Assembly: GCA_902462325.1 (NCBI GenBank)
Contig: CABQBF010000014.1
Location: forward strand, 1-30,153
DNA: 30,153 nucleotides
Reading direction: 5' to 3'
Origin: an uncultured Peptococcaceae bacterium
GTDB lineage: Bacteria; Bacillota; Peptococcia; Peptococcales; Peptococcaceae
Shown: positions 7,049 to 14,252 of the stretch, in pieces
Layout of the letters: the number at the start of each line of letters is the position of its first letter
How positions within the stretch are numbered: the stretch's first letter is position 1
Made by a program: the position numbers and the translations under genes
Notes under the pieces: generated by a model
What the model was told of the DNA's origin: nothing
Database searches by the model: none
Seen by the model: the letters and a program-made list of their open reading frames with translations, nothing else

Positions 7049-7120
7049 AAATCCCCGGTTTATCCCCAGCCATGAGAGAAAATCGGTGGTAGAATATTAT
7101 CATGGAAGTTTTGGTTATAG

Positions 7121-7231
7121 GACAGCGACGGCTGTCATCATATAACATTGCGGCGCTGGTCGGGCTGAGAACCTCACTGGCAGGATGATATGAGACCGGG
7201 GGCGCGCAGAAGGCGTTCATCCAGCCGCAAT
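7121..7231 (+). ncRNA. Candidate structured leader RNA upstream of terS
   Basis: The gap between the late regulator and terS has no gene but shows strong self-complementarity on the + strand. GACAGC-GACG-GCTGTC (7121-7136) is a perfect 6-bp hairpin. ATTGCGGC (7147-7154) pairs exactly with GCCGCAAT (7224-7231), extended by TGG (7157-7159) with CCA (7221-7223) across a 2-base bulge. Inside this, CTCA (7173-7176) can pair with TGAG at 7166-7169 or 7191-7194. The whole is followed by a strong terminator. An attenuator-type leader, a stable small RNA or a packaging-related element are all possible. Confidence 0.45.
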
Positions 7232-7247
7232 TACATAGTATCAGAGA

Positions 7248-7269
7248 GACACCTTCGGGTGTCTTTTTT
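7248..7269 (+). terminator. Rho-independent terminator before terS
   Basis: GACACC-TTCG-GGTGTC followed by six T residues: a perfect 6-bp stem closed by a UUCG tetraloop, a textbook intrinsic terminator. It ends early-region or leader transcripts 35 bases before the terS start, so late transcription must read through it or start downstream. Confidence 0.93.
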
Positions 7270-7303
7270 CATGCGGAAAACAAACGAATAGGAAGGTGGT
7301 GGT

Positions 7304-8080
7304 ATGCCGCGACAGAGAAGCCCGAACAGGGATAAAGCGTATCAGCTTTGGCGAGAATCTGATGGAACCATGTTGCTGAAAGATATTGCAAGCCAATTGG
7401 GTGTATCAGAAAGTCAGATTCGGAAATGGAAAAATCAAGATAAATGGGAGCAGTCGGGAATGGTAACGTTACCAAATACGAAAAGTAACGTTACCAAACC
7501 GCAAGCACCTGTAACGGCAGAAGAAAAGTCTTTAGTGGAATCGGTGATGGCCAATGAGGCGCTAACCGAGAAACAAAGGCTTTTTTGCCTGTATTATGTG
7601 AAATGCTTCAATGCAACGAAGGCGTATCAGAAAGCCTATGCATGCAGCTATGAGACAGCGGGTTCAGCTGGATTTAGGATGTTGCAAAATGTTGCAATTC
7701 AAACTGAAATCAAGCGCCTGAAACAGAATCGTTTGAATCAGGCTCTGCTGGAGCCGGAAGACATCTTCCAGAAGTATCTGGACATCGCTTTTGCCGACAT
7801 GAACGACTATATGCAAATTCAAAACGGCATGGTGCTGCTAAAGGATTCCGATACCTTTGATGGCAGCGTAATCAAGAAGGTGTCCAGCGGCAAAGTAGAT
7901 ACCATCGAGCTTGCGGACCGCATGAGGGCGCTGGACTGGCTGGCCAATCATATGGATATGGCGACAGAAGAACAGCGGGCGAGAATAGATAAGCTGAAAG
8001 CAGAGACCAGCAAGAACAATATGTCGGATAGAACCATCCATGTGCGGATGTCAAAAGAGGTAGAGGAATATGCAGATTGA
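7304..8080 (+). CDS. terS: Terminase small subunit
   Basis: DNA-recognition subunit of the packaging motor. The 258-aa protein starts after AGGAAGGTGG. Residues about 10-45 (YQLWRESDGTMLLKDIASQLGVSESQIRKWKNQDKW) are a helix-turn-helix. After a linker, about 80-145 (ALTEKQRLFCLYYVKCFNATKAYQKAY...GFRMLQN) is the Terminase_2 core, followed by a C-terminal oligomerisation/TerL-contact region (DIFQKYLDIAFADMNDY...TIELADRMRALDWL). The linker is encoded by DNA with two palindromes. The gene overlaps terL by 11 bases. Typical length and order; the packaging type (pac or cos) cannot be decided from this alone. Confidence 0.93.
   Translation: MPRQRSPNRDKAYQLWRESDGTMLLKDIASQLGVSESQIRKWKNQDKWEQSGMVTLPNTKSNVTKPQAPVTAEEKSLVESVMANEALTEKQRLFCLYYVKCFNATKAYQKAYACSYETAGSAGFRMLQNVAIQTEIKRLKQNRLNQALLEPEDIFQKYLDIAFADMNDYMQIQNGMVLLKDSDTFDGSVIKKVSSGKVDTIELADRMRALDWLANHMDMATEEQRARIDKLKAETSKNNMSDRTIHVRMSKEVEEYAD
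7462..7495. repeat. Two tandem palindromes GGTAACGTTACC / GTAACGTTACC inside terS
   Basis: GGTAACGTTACC at 7462-7473 is a perfect 12-bp palindrome; GTAACGTTACC at 7485-7495 repeats its core (GTAACGTTAC). The palindrome centres are 22 bp apart, about two helical turns, so both would face the same side of DNA. They encode the MVTLPN and NVTKPQ parts of the TerS linker. A protein-binding or packaging-initiation site is plausible because several pac phages keep pac inside terS. Confidence 0.6.
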
Positions 8081-9428
8081 GATGGGAACCCCCAATGAGA
8101 AGCAAAAAGCATTCCTGCGCAGCAAGGTGCGCTACACAGCCTATGGCGGCGCTCGGGGCGGCGGCAAAAGCTGGGCGGTGCGGTTTAAAGCGCCGCTGCT
8201 AGCCCTTCACTATCCCGGCATTACCATGCTGATTTTGCGCCGTACCTATCCGGAGCTGCTGCACAATCACATTCTGCCGCTGCAGGCAACGCTGAAAGCC
8301 ATTGCCCGTTATAAGGAAACCGACAAGACCTTTTACTTTCCTAACGGCAGCCGTATCATCTTTGGCTATTGCGACAGCGACCGAGATGTAAACCGCTATC
8401 AGGGGCAGGAATACGATGTCATTTTCATGGACGAAGCCACCCATTTTACCGAATACATGTTTGACCGCTTGAAGGTGTGCATCCGTGGTGCCAACGGTTT
8501 TCCAAAACGGTTTTACCTGACCTGCAACCCTGGCGGCGTAGGCCATGAGTGGGTGAAGCGGCTGTTCATCAGCAGACAGTACCGGGCAGGGGAAAAACCG
8601 GAGGAATACGCCTTCATCAAGGCGACTGTCTACGACAATGTCAATCTTTTAGAGCATGACCCCCAATACGTGGAGCAGTTGGAAAGTCTGCCGCCTGATT
8701 TGCGCAAAGCATGGCTGGAGGGCAGTTGGGATTTATTCAGCGGTCAGTTTTTTCCGGAGTTTGACGCTAATATTCATGTCATCGAGCCTGTCATGATACC
8801 AAAGCACTGGCGCAAATATATTGCCCTGGACTATGGCTCTGATATGCTGGCGGCCTATTGGATAGCACTGGATGAGCGTGGCGCTGGCTATGTCTACCGG
8901 GAGCTGTACGAAGGGCGGGACAACCACAAAGGAGCCAACAACAACGGGCATATTGCTTCCGTGGCAGCAGAACGCATTCTGGAATTTACAACGCCCGATG
9001 AGGAAATTGAACTAACACTGGCGCCCCCTGATTTATGGAACCGGCAGAACCAGACCGGCAGAAGTACAGCGGAATTTTTTGCAGAAAAAGGGCTGTATCT
9101 GACCAAGGTATCCAATGACCGCATCAATGGCTGGATGGCTATGAAGGAATGGCTGCGCGTTGTGCCCGGCGAACAGGGGACGCCTATAGCCCGACTGCGC
9201 ATCTTCAATACCTGCGTCAATCTGATTCGCTGTATCCCTGCCCTGCAGTACGATGAAAAGGTCGTCAATGACGCGGCTAAGCAGCCCCATGAAATCACGC
9301 ACAGCAACGACGCCATTCGTTATTTCTGTGTGTACTGGACCAGTGCTGCCGAAGTGCCGGTATCAAAAGACGACGATTATATTGATTATGACGAAGGTTT
9401 AGGCAATCTATTTGGATATTCGGGGTGA
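8070..9428 (+). CDS. terL: Terminase large subunit
   Basis: ATPase and nuclease that drives and terminates DNA packaging. The 452-aa protein contains Walker A at 26-34 (GGARGGGKS), Walker B at 117-122 (VIFMDE), the coupling motif TCNPG at 151-155, and the RNase H-like nuclease acidic residues D254 (ALDYGS), D321 (PPDLW) and D414 (SNDAIRYF). The start at 8070 overlaps terS by 11 bases and follows a GAGG; an ATG at 8082 is possible. The order terS-terL-small membrane protein-portal is standard. Intact and of normal length. Confidence 0.97.
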   Translation: MQIEMGTPNEKQKAFLRSKVRYTAYGGARGGGKSWAVRFKAPLLALHYPGITMLILRRTYPELLHNHILPLQATLKAIARYKETDKTFYFPNGSRIIFGYCDSDRDVNRYQGQEYDVIFMDEATHFTEYMFDRLKVCIRGANGFPKRFYLTCNPGGVGHEWVKRLFISRQYRAGEKPEEYAFIKATVYDNVNLLEHDPQYVEQLESLPPDLRKAWLEGSWDLFSGQFFPEFDANIHVIEPVMIPKHWRKYIALDYGSDMLAAYWIALDERGAGYVYRELYEGRDNHKGANNNGHIASVAAERILEFTTPDEEIELTLAPPDLWNRQNQTGRSTAEFFAEKGLYLTKVSNDRINGWMAMKEWLRVVPGEQGTPIARLRIFNTCVNLIRCIPALQYDEKVVNDAAKQPHEITHSNDAIRYFCVYWTSAAEVPVSKDDDYIDYDEGLGNLFGYSG

Positions 9429-9432
9429 TAGA

Positions 9433-9681
9433 ATGATGATTTTAGCGGCCTGTCTGACAGGCTTTGTTTGTGGGTGGCTGTCGATGGCGCTTGCTTTATG
9501 GCTTCTGCGGCCCAAGGTTCTGCCTATGGAGCAGACCAGACTGCCGGATATAGCGCCAGAAGAAACCAGAGACGAAAAGCAGCATCAGGAGTGGCTGGCC
9601 CAGTGGCAGATGCTGCTAGACTATGACGGGAAAGGAGGTGCAGATAATGGACATCAAGAAGGAGCCGGAGGAAATCTATAA
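9433..9681 (+). CDS. Small membrane-anchored protein between terL and portal, 82 aa
   Basis: Starts at the tandem ATG codons 9433/9436, following CGGGGTGATAG. The N-terminus MMILAACLTGFVCGWLSMAL extends into one hydrophobic helix of about 25 residues, ending in LLRPK; the remainder is charged and soluble (EETRDEKQHQEWLAQWQMLL). This predicts a single-pass membrane protein with a cytoplasmic tail. It overlaps the portal gene by 35 bases in another frame, and the portal ribosome binding site lies within it. Not a recognised family; possibly a holin-like or assembly-associated peptide. Confidence 0.7.
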   Translation: MMILAACLTGFVCGWLSMALALWLLRPKVLPMEQTRLPDIAPEETRDEKQHQEWLAQWQMLLDYDGKGGADNGHQEGAGGNL

Positions 9682-11260
9682 GGAATATCTGGATGATAAA
9701 AGCTACAAGCAGGGCCTTGATTTATACGACAATGTAAAGCGCAACAATAACTTCTATCACGGCAGGCAGTGGGAAGGACTAAATGCGCCAGCTTTGGAAA
9801 AGCCGGTGTTCAATATTATCAAGCCCTCGGTCAACTATCTGACCAGTATGCTGGTAACGGACGATATTGGCATAAAATGCGAGGTCAATAATCAGAGTGG
9901 CCCCATGCAGGAGCCGTTGGAAAAGATATTGCAGCAGGAAGTGGGCTGTGTCTTTGAGCAGAATAATATCGGCTATCAAAATCGGGACAGTATCACAGCC
10001 TGCGCCGTAGATGGTGATACCGTGCGCTATCATTACAGGGATTCTACAGTGGAAACTGGCTATACCTACATGGGAGCTATCCGGACAGAGCGCATCGACA
10101 ACACCAATATCGTCTTTGGCAACAGGGCCACCAACGATATCCAGTCGCAGCCCTGGCTGATTCTCTTAATTCAAATGCCGACAGCCAAGGTTCTGGAACT
10201 GGCCCGCGCCAACGGTGTAACCGATACAGACAGTATCCGTCCCGATGATGAGCTGCAAAGCCATTATAACAGCGAACATAGCCAGGATAACAGTAAGCAG
10301 ACAACGGTAATGCTGAAATTCTGGAAGGAAGATGGCTTTGTTTATTATTTAAAGACAACCAGCACCACTATCATAGAGAAGGAAACCAAAACGCAGATGA
10401 AGCTGTATCCGATATCCTATTTTTCATGGGAGCGGGTGAAGCACTGTTGTCATGGCACCTCACCGGTGACAGCCGTCATCGCCAATCAGATTTATATTAA
10501 TAAAGTAATGGCACTGGCGATGGAATATAACAAGCGGATGGCCTTTCCCAAGCTCATCTATGATAAAACTAAGCTGGCAAAAGGCTGGAGCAATGATGTA
10601 ACCAAGGCTGTGGCCGTCAACGGCAATCCCCGTGATGCTGTGTTCGATGTATTCAGCGCTGCGCCTGTCAACCAGCAGGCTCTTGAATTAATCGAAAGCA
10701 CCATTACGAAAACCAAGGATAGCCTGGGCGTATATGACGCTGCACTGGGAAATGCCAAGCCCGACAATACATCTGCTATTGTAGCCCTGCAGCGGGCTAG
10801 TAGTCAGCCGCTAGAATTGCAACGCATGGACTTCTATCAGTTTATAGAGGATTCGGTACGCATTCTCATTGATATGATGGGAGCTTATTATGGTAAGCGT
10901 ATTACCGAGCTGACCGACGATAACGGCCAGAAGCAGGTCCTGACCTATGATTTCAACCAACTGCAGAATATCAATATTAATCTGTCGGTGGAAATCGGGC
11001 AGGCCACCTATTGGAGTGAGCTGATGCAGGTGCAGACTTTAGATAATATGCTTTCACAGAAACTGATAGACAATCTTCAATATCTGGAGCTGCTGCCCGA
11101 TGGCTATATTCCGGGCAGAGATAAAATTATACAGTCCATTAAAGAGCAGCAGGCTATGGCCCAGCAGCAACAAATGATGGCGGGGCAAGGGAATGCGCCT
11201 GTAGAAGCCCAGCCTATGCAGGAGCTGTCCCAAGCAATGAGCGCGGCTGCAATGATGTAG
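9647..11260 (+). CDS. Portal protein (P22-like/podoviral type)
   Basis: Twelve-subunit ring at the head vertex through which DNA enters and leaves. ATG 9647 is supported by AAAGGAGGTG 8 bases upstream (537 aa); an upstream start at 9623 lacks a site. The N-terminal part has the portal pattern with DNVKRNNNFYHGRQWEGL, KPVFNIIKPSVNYLTSMLV and a long mixed domain. The middle contains CHGTSPVTAVIANQIYINKVMALAMEYNKR. Then EYDAALG-like DAALGNAKPDNTSAIVALQ and a final Gln/Met-rich, probably disordered, tail (AMAQQQQMMAGQGN). This resembles the P22-type portals of short-tailed phages rather than the SPP1 type. Followed directly by two small accessory genes, then scaffold. Confidence 0.9.
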   Translation: MDIKKEPEEIYKEYLDDKSYKQGLDLYDNVKRNNNFYHGRQWEGLNAPALEKPVFNIIKPSVNYLTSMLVTDDIGIKCEVNNQSGPMQEPLEKILQQEVGCVFEQNNIGYQNRDSITACAVDGDTVRYHYRDSTVETGYTYMGAIRTERIDNTNIVFGNRATNDIQSQPWLILLIQMPTAKVLELARANGVTDTDSIRPDDELQSHYNSEHSQDNSKQTTVMLKFWKEDGFVYYLKTTSTTIIEKETKTQMKLYPISYFSWERVKHCCHGTSPVTAVIANQIYINKVMALAMEYNKRMAFPKLIYDKTKLAKGWSNDVTKAVAVNGNPRDAVFDVFSAAPVNQQALELIESTITKTKDSLGVYDAALGNAKPDNTSAIVALQRASSQPLELQRMDFYQFIEDSVRILIDMMGAYYGKRITELTDDNGQKQVLTYDFNQLQNININLSVEIGQATYWSELMQVQTLDNMLSQKLIDNLQYLELLPDGYIPGRDKIIQSIKEQQAMAQQQQMMAGQGNAPVEAQPMQELSQAMSAAAMM

Positions 11261-11272
11261 GGAGGATGCACA

Positions 11273-11491
11273 ATGAATCTAAATGATGTACTGGAATTGC
11301 TAAAATCTGATGAAATCATGGATAAAACCATCACGATTACCGTTAATAAAGACGGGGCTGTTACTGATTTCAGTTTGCATGATAGACAGAAAAAGAACAG
11401 CGAGATTAATTTCAGGGGTTTAGGAAATGGTATATGGCCAAGTGATGCACGGGAGCCATATAAAGTTACATTTTCGGGAGGGAATTTATAA
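11273..11491 (+). CDS. Hypothetical protein, 72 aa
   Basis: The start follows GGGAGGATGC, 12 bases after the portal stop. The product is acidic to neutral, MNLNDVLELLKSDEIMDKTI then a beta-rich section (TITVNKDGAVTDFSL) and a Gly/Asn-rich C-terminus. No known domain. Its TAA overlaps the start of the DUF4406 gene (TAATG), so both are probably translated as a unit inserted between portal and scaffold. Confidence 0.7.
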   Translation: MNLNDVLELLKSDEIMDKTITITVNKDGAVTDFSLHDRQKKNSEINFRGLGNGIWPSDAREPYKVTFSGGNL

Positions 11492-11817
11492 TGAAAAAAG
11501 CAATGTTATCCCAGCCGATGGGCGGGAAAAGCGATGAAGAAATTATTGCAACGAGAGAACGCGCTATGAAAGCCCTTGAAGCAAAAGGGTATGAAATTGT
11601 TAATACGCTTTTTACTGACGAATGGTACAGTCATGAAGCCATGACAGAACGCGGCGTGGTGCAAATTCCTCTTTGTTTTCTGGCAAAAAGCCTGGAAAAT
11701 ATGAGCTTATGCCATGCAGCGTATTTCTGCAAAGGTTGGGAAAATGCCCGTGGCTGCAGGATTGAACATGAAGCTGCAGTTGCTTATGGGCTTGATATTA
11801 TCTATGAAGAAGAATAA
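11491..11817 (+). CDS. DUF4406 / nucleoside 2-deoxyribosyltransferase-like protein
   Basis: The 108-aa protein begins MKKAMLSQPMGGKSDEEI, the 'SQPM.GK' nucleotide-binding start of the DUF4406 family, and ends with AYFCKGWENARGCRIEHEAAVAYG, its other conserved block (WxxARGCxxEH). The fold is related to nucleoside 2-deoxyribosyltransferases, which cleave N-glycosidic bonds using a glutamate; E92 in CRIEHEAA fits that role. The substrate is unknown: nucleotide metabolism or removal of a host signalling nucleotide are both possible. Its placement inside the head gene cluster is unusual for an enzyme and suggests an added cargo gene. Confidence 0.8.
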   Translation: MKKAMLSQPMGGKSDEEIIATRERAMKALEAKGYEIVNTLFTDEWYSHEAMTERGVVQIPLCFLAKSLENMSLCHAAYFCKGWENARGCRIEHEAAVAYGLDIIYEEE

Positions 11818-11891
11818 AAAACAACTGTCCTGAGCATGACGTAAAAAGGCTTATTATTTATGCCTAAACCAAGGCAAGGGGAGGATATTTT

Positions 11892-12758
11892 ATGCCAGAA
11901 GAAACACAAACCAGTGAATCTTTAGACAGTATCGATTTATTTGCGGAGGACATGCCAGAGGATTTTGACACTGCGCCAACCAGTGCAGAGGAAAATCAAA
12001 CGGTAGCGCCGCAGGAAGAACAGCAGACCGAAGAAGGTCAAGAGACCGAGCCGGAGGGACAGCCAGCACAAACCATGCTGGATATCGTCTATAACGGCCA
12101 GCCCATGCAGCTAACCAAGGAACAGGCGGTGCAGTTAGCGCAGAAGGGTATGAATTATGATAAAAAGCTGCAGGAGATTGAACAACTGAAAAACAGCCCG
12201 GAAAAGCAGCTTTTGCAGCGTTTGGCAGTACAATCGGGCATGCCCTATGAGCAGTTTTTAGCGACCTTTCAGCAGCAAATCAGACAGTCTACTGTGCAGG
12301 CCAGAGCCAGTCAGCTAATGCAGGATGGCTATATGGATGAGAACACGGCTATGAGACTGGCAGCCGCTGAATTGGACAAAGAGGAACTGCAAAACCAGCG
12401 GGCAGCGGAAGAACAACAGCGGCAGCAGCTCCGGCAGCAAATGGAGCGCCAACAGCAGGCAGAAGCACAGCGTTGGGCCACCTTTAACCGGGAAATCGGG
12501 GAGTTGGTGCGGGAGTATCCGGGCTTTGAGAAAAAATATCCCACGCTGGAATCTATGCCGCAGGTTATGCAGGACGCCATTTTAGGCGGTACCAGCATTA
12601 AACAAGCCTATCAACAAGTGCTGATTGAAGAACTGCGCAATGAAAACGCAGCCTATAAACAAAATCAAGTGAATAAAGGACAGTCGCCGGGGAGCGCGGC
12701 AGGGACAGGAACGCAAAGTTCCGATGTCTTTTTGTCCTCTCTGTTTGGCGATGACTGA
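11892..12758 (+). CDS. Head scaffold protein
   Basis: Internal assembly scaffold for the procapsid, removed before or during packaging. The 288-aa product has an acidic, disordered N-terminus rich in Glu/Gln (about 1-60), a small folded segment (TMLDIVYNGQPMQLTKEQAVQLAQKGMNYDKK, about 63-95), a long Gln/Glu/Arg-rich coiled coil (about 160-195), and a C-terminal helical part ending SSDVFLSSLFGDD. This composition and the location directly before the capsid gene are the usual signature of phage scaffolds. GGGGAGGATATTTT precedes the ATG. No protease motif is seen, so a separate or host protease, or exit of the intact scaffold, is expected. Confidence 0.85.
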   Translation: MPEETQTSESLDSIDLFAEDMPEDFDTAPTSAEENQTVAPQEEQQTEEGQETEPEGQPAQTMLDIVYNGQPMQLTKEQAVQLAQKGMNYDKKLQEIEQLKNSPEKQLLQRLAVQSGMPYEQFLATFQQQIRQSTVQARASQLMQDGYMDENTAMRLAAAELDKEELQNQRAAEEQQRQQLRQQMERQQQAEAQRWATFNREIGELVREYPGFEKKYPTLESMPQVMQDAILGGTSIKQAYQQVLIEELRNENAAYKQNQVNKGQSPGSAAGTGTQSSDVFLSSLFGDD

Positions 12759-12774
12759 GAAAGGATGATAAAAG

Positions 12775-13818
12775 ATGGCAATTAATTTACATGAAAGTTA
12801 CTCGAAAAAGATTGCAGAGCGGTTTACGGTGGATAGCTTTGTAGCGGGCAATACCTCCAATGACTACAGCTTTGATGGTGTACGGTCTATTATCGTATCC
12901 ACGCTGAAAACCATTCCTGTAACGACCTATACCCGCAGCGGCCTGCAGCGCTTTGGGCAGATTACAGAGGTAGAAGATACCCTGCAGACCTTAACCATGA
13001 CGCAGGAACCGAGCTGGACGGCCTCTATCGATGAGGGCAATGCGTCTGACCAGCAGTATATCAAAAAAGCGGGCAAGGTGATGAAATCCCAGTCCGATGA
13101 AGTGACCACACCAATGAGCGATAAGTACGCTTTGAATGTGTTTGCTAATAATGCCGGTTTAATTGATGTATTATCTGCTGCACCTACGAAGTCCAATATT
13201 GTGCAGACCTTATTTGACGCTTCAACCGCAATGGATAACGCACTGGTACCAGCCAGCAACCGTATTTTATATATCGGTTCCTCCGATTACAACAAAGTGC
13301 GGCTGTCTCCTGAGTTTATCGGCGTGGAAAAACTGGCCGAAAAGATTCTGACTAAGGGGCAGATGGGCCAGATTGCTGACATGAAGGTTGTCAAGGTGCC
13401 GGATAATTACCTGCCGGAAAACGTGCATTTCCTGATTACCCATAAGAAATCGGTGCTGATGCCGTTTAAGCTGAAAACAGCCCGTATTTTGGACAATGTG
13501 GTTGGAATTAATGGCCGTGTGCTGGAGTGGTATTCCTACTATGATGCGTTTGTACTGGGTGCAAAGGCAAACGGGGTGTATGTGGCGGCAAAGACTGGCA
13601 AACAGACAGCGACACCGACCATTGCCATTGCAACAGGAAAGGCCACCATCACCGGCAACGGCTCGGTTTACTATACCTTAGATGGCAGCGACCCACGTTA
13701 CAGCAATACAGCGAAGCCTTATAGCGCTGCTGTAGATGTAAAAACAGGCGATGTTGTCTCTGCCTATGCGGTAGAAGCAGGAAAATTCAAGTCTGCGGTA
13801 GCCAGCGAAGTGGCGTGA
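12775..13818 (+). CDS. Major capsid protein with C-terminal Ig-like/CHB_HEX-like domain
   Basis: Forms the icosahedral shell. The first about 270 residues look like an HK97-fold capsid protein (MAINLHESYSKKIAERFTVDSF, TIPVTTYTRSGLQRFGQ, KYALNVFANNAGLIDVL, ILYIGSSDYNKVRLSPEFIG, LPENVHFLITHKKSVLMPFKL). After a Thr/Pro linker (TGKQTATPTIAIAT) the last about 65 residues match the chitobiase/beta-hexosaminidase C-terminal-type beta-sandwich (VYYTLDGSDPRYSNTAKPYSA, then VVSAYAVEAGKFKSA). Such Ig-like additions decorate the capsid surface in many phages and can bind glycans or mucus. AAAGGATG precedes the ATG. It is followed by a strong terminator. Confidence 0.9.
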   Translation: MAINLHESYSKKIAERFTVDSFVAGNTSNDYSFDGVRSIIVSTLKTIPVTTYTRSGLQRFGQITEVEDTLQTLTMTQEPSWTASIDEGNASDQQYIKKAGKVMKSQSDEVTTPMSDKYALNVFANNAGLIDVLSAAPTKSNIVQTLFDASTAMDNALVPASNRILYIGSSDYNKVRLSPEFIGVEKLAEKILTKGQMGQIADMKVVKVPDNYLPENVHFLITHKKSVLMPFKLKTARILDNVVGINGRVLEWYSYYDAFVLGAKANGVYVAAKTGKQTATPTIAIATGKATITGNGSVYYTLDGSDPRYSNTAKPYSAAVDVKTGDVVSAYAVEAGKFKSAVASEVA

Positions 13819-13826
13819 TGGATTGC

Positions 13827-13856
13827 GGGGGCTGTGTATGACAGTCCCCCTGTTTT
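13827..13856 (+). terminator. Terminator after the capsid gene
   Basis: GGGGG-CTGT, loop GTATG, ACAG-T-CCCCC form a 9-bp stem with one bulged T, directly followed by TGTTTTTG. It starts 9 bases after the capsid stop. Partial termination here would lower expression of the downstream tail genes relative to the abundant capsid protein. Confidence 0.85.
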
Positions 13857-13874
13857 TGTTAGGCGGTGAAGAGT

Positions 13875-14252
13875 ATGAAATTTACAGCGCAAATGCTGTT
13901 TGATATTACAATCGGGCTGATGAATGACTAGAAAAGCAACAGCTCAGGATACAGCGAATACTTCTTGCCTATCTTAAATACAGTTCTTTCTGAATGTCTG
14001 CCCCATGAAAACACCCTGCGATATCGGGATGGGATGGAGGAATTATCCCAGGCGCCTTATATAGAATCCATGAGTAAGGAGATACCCTATCATGAGGAGA
14101 TGGTGCGGAATATTCTGCCTTATGGTATCGGGATGTTTCTATTTTTGGGGGATGATGAGAATGTGAAGGCCACATTCTTTTCCAGCAAGTACGAGGAAAA
14201 CAAGACCAGGTATACCGCTGCTATTTATGTAGAAACGGAGGATGCATACTAA
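13875..14252 (+). pseudogene. Head-tail connector-type protein gene interrupted by an in-frame TAG
   Basis: ATG 13875, preceded by AGGCGGTGAAGAG, opens a frame that reads MKFTAQMLFDITIGLMND, meets TAG at 13929-13931, and continues in the same frame without other stops to TAA 14250-14252: 125 codons in all. The downstream part (SGYSEYFLPILNTVLSECLP, then MVRNILPYGIGMFLFLGDD) is typical of small helical adaptor proteins encoded between capsid and tail hub in podoviruses of Bacillota. Both halves look like one ordinary protein, so this is a single substitution (for example CAG, AAG or GAG to TAG), a read-through site, or a sequencing error. TTG 13965 is a possible weak restart but has no good ribosome binding site. 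Confidence 0.75.

Noticed and set aside
7121..7231. Possible tRNA or tmRNA in the gap before terS
   Set aside because: No T-loop GTTCRANNC motif, no acceptor ending and no anticodon arm could be assembled from the stems.
13875..14252. Idea that the phage reassigns TAG to glutamine (amber-recoded phage)
   Set aside because: Several other genes in the window end in TAG exactly where the protein should end, and no other gene has internal TAG; a local mutation or read-through is simpler.
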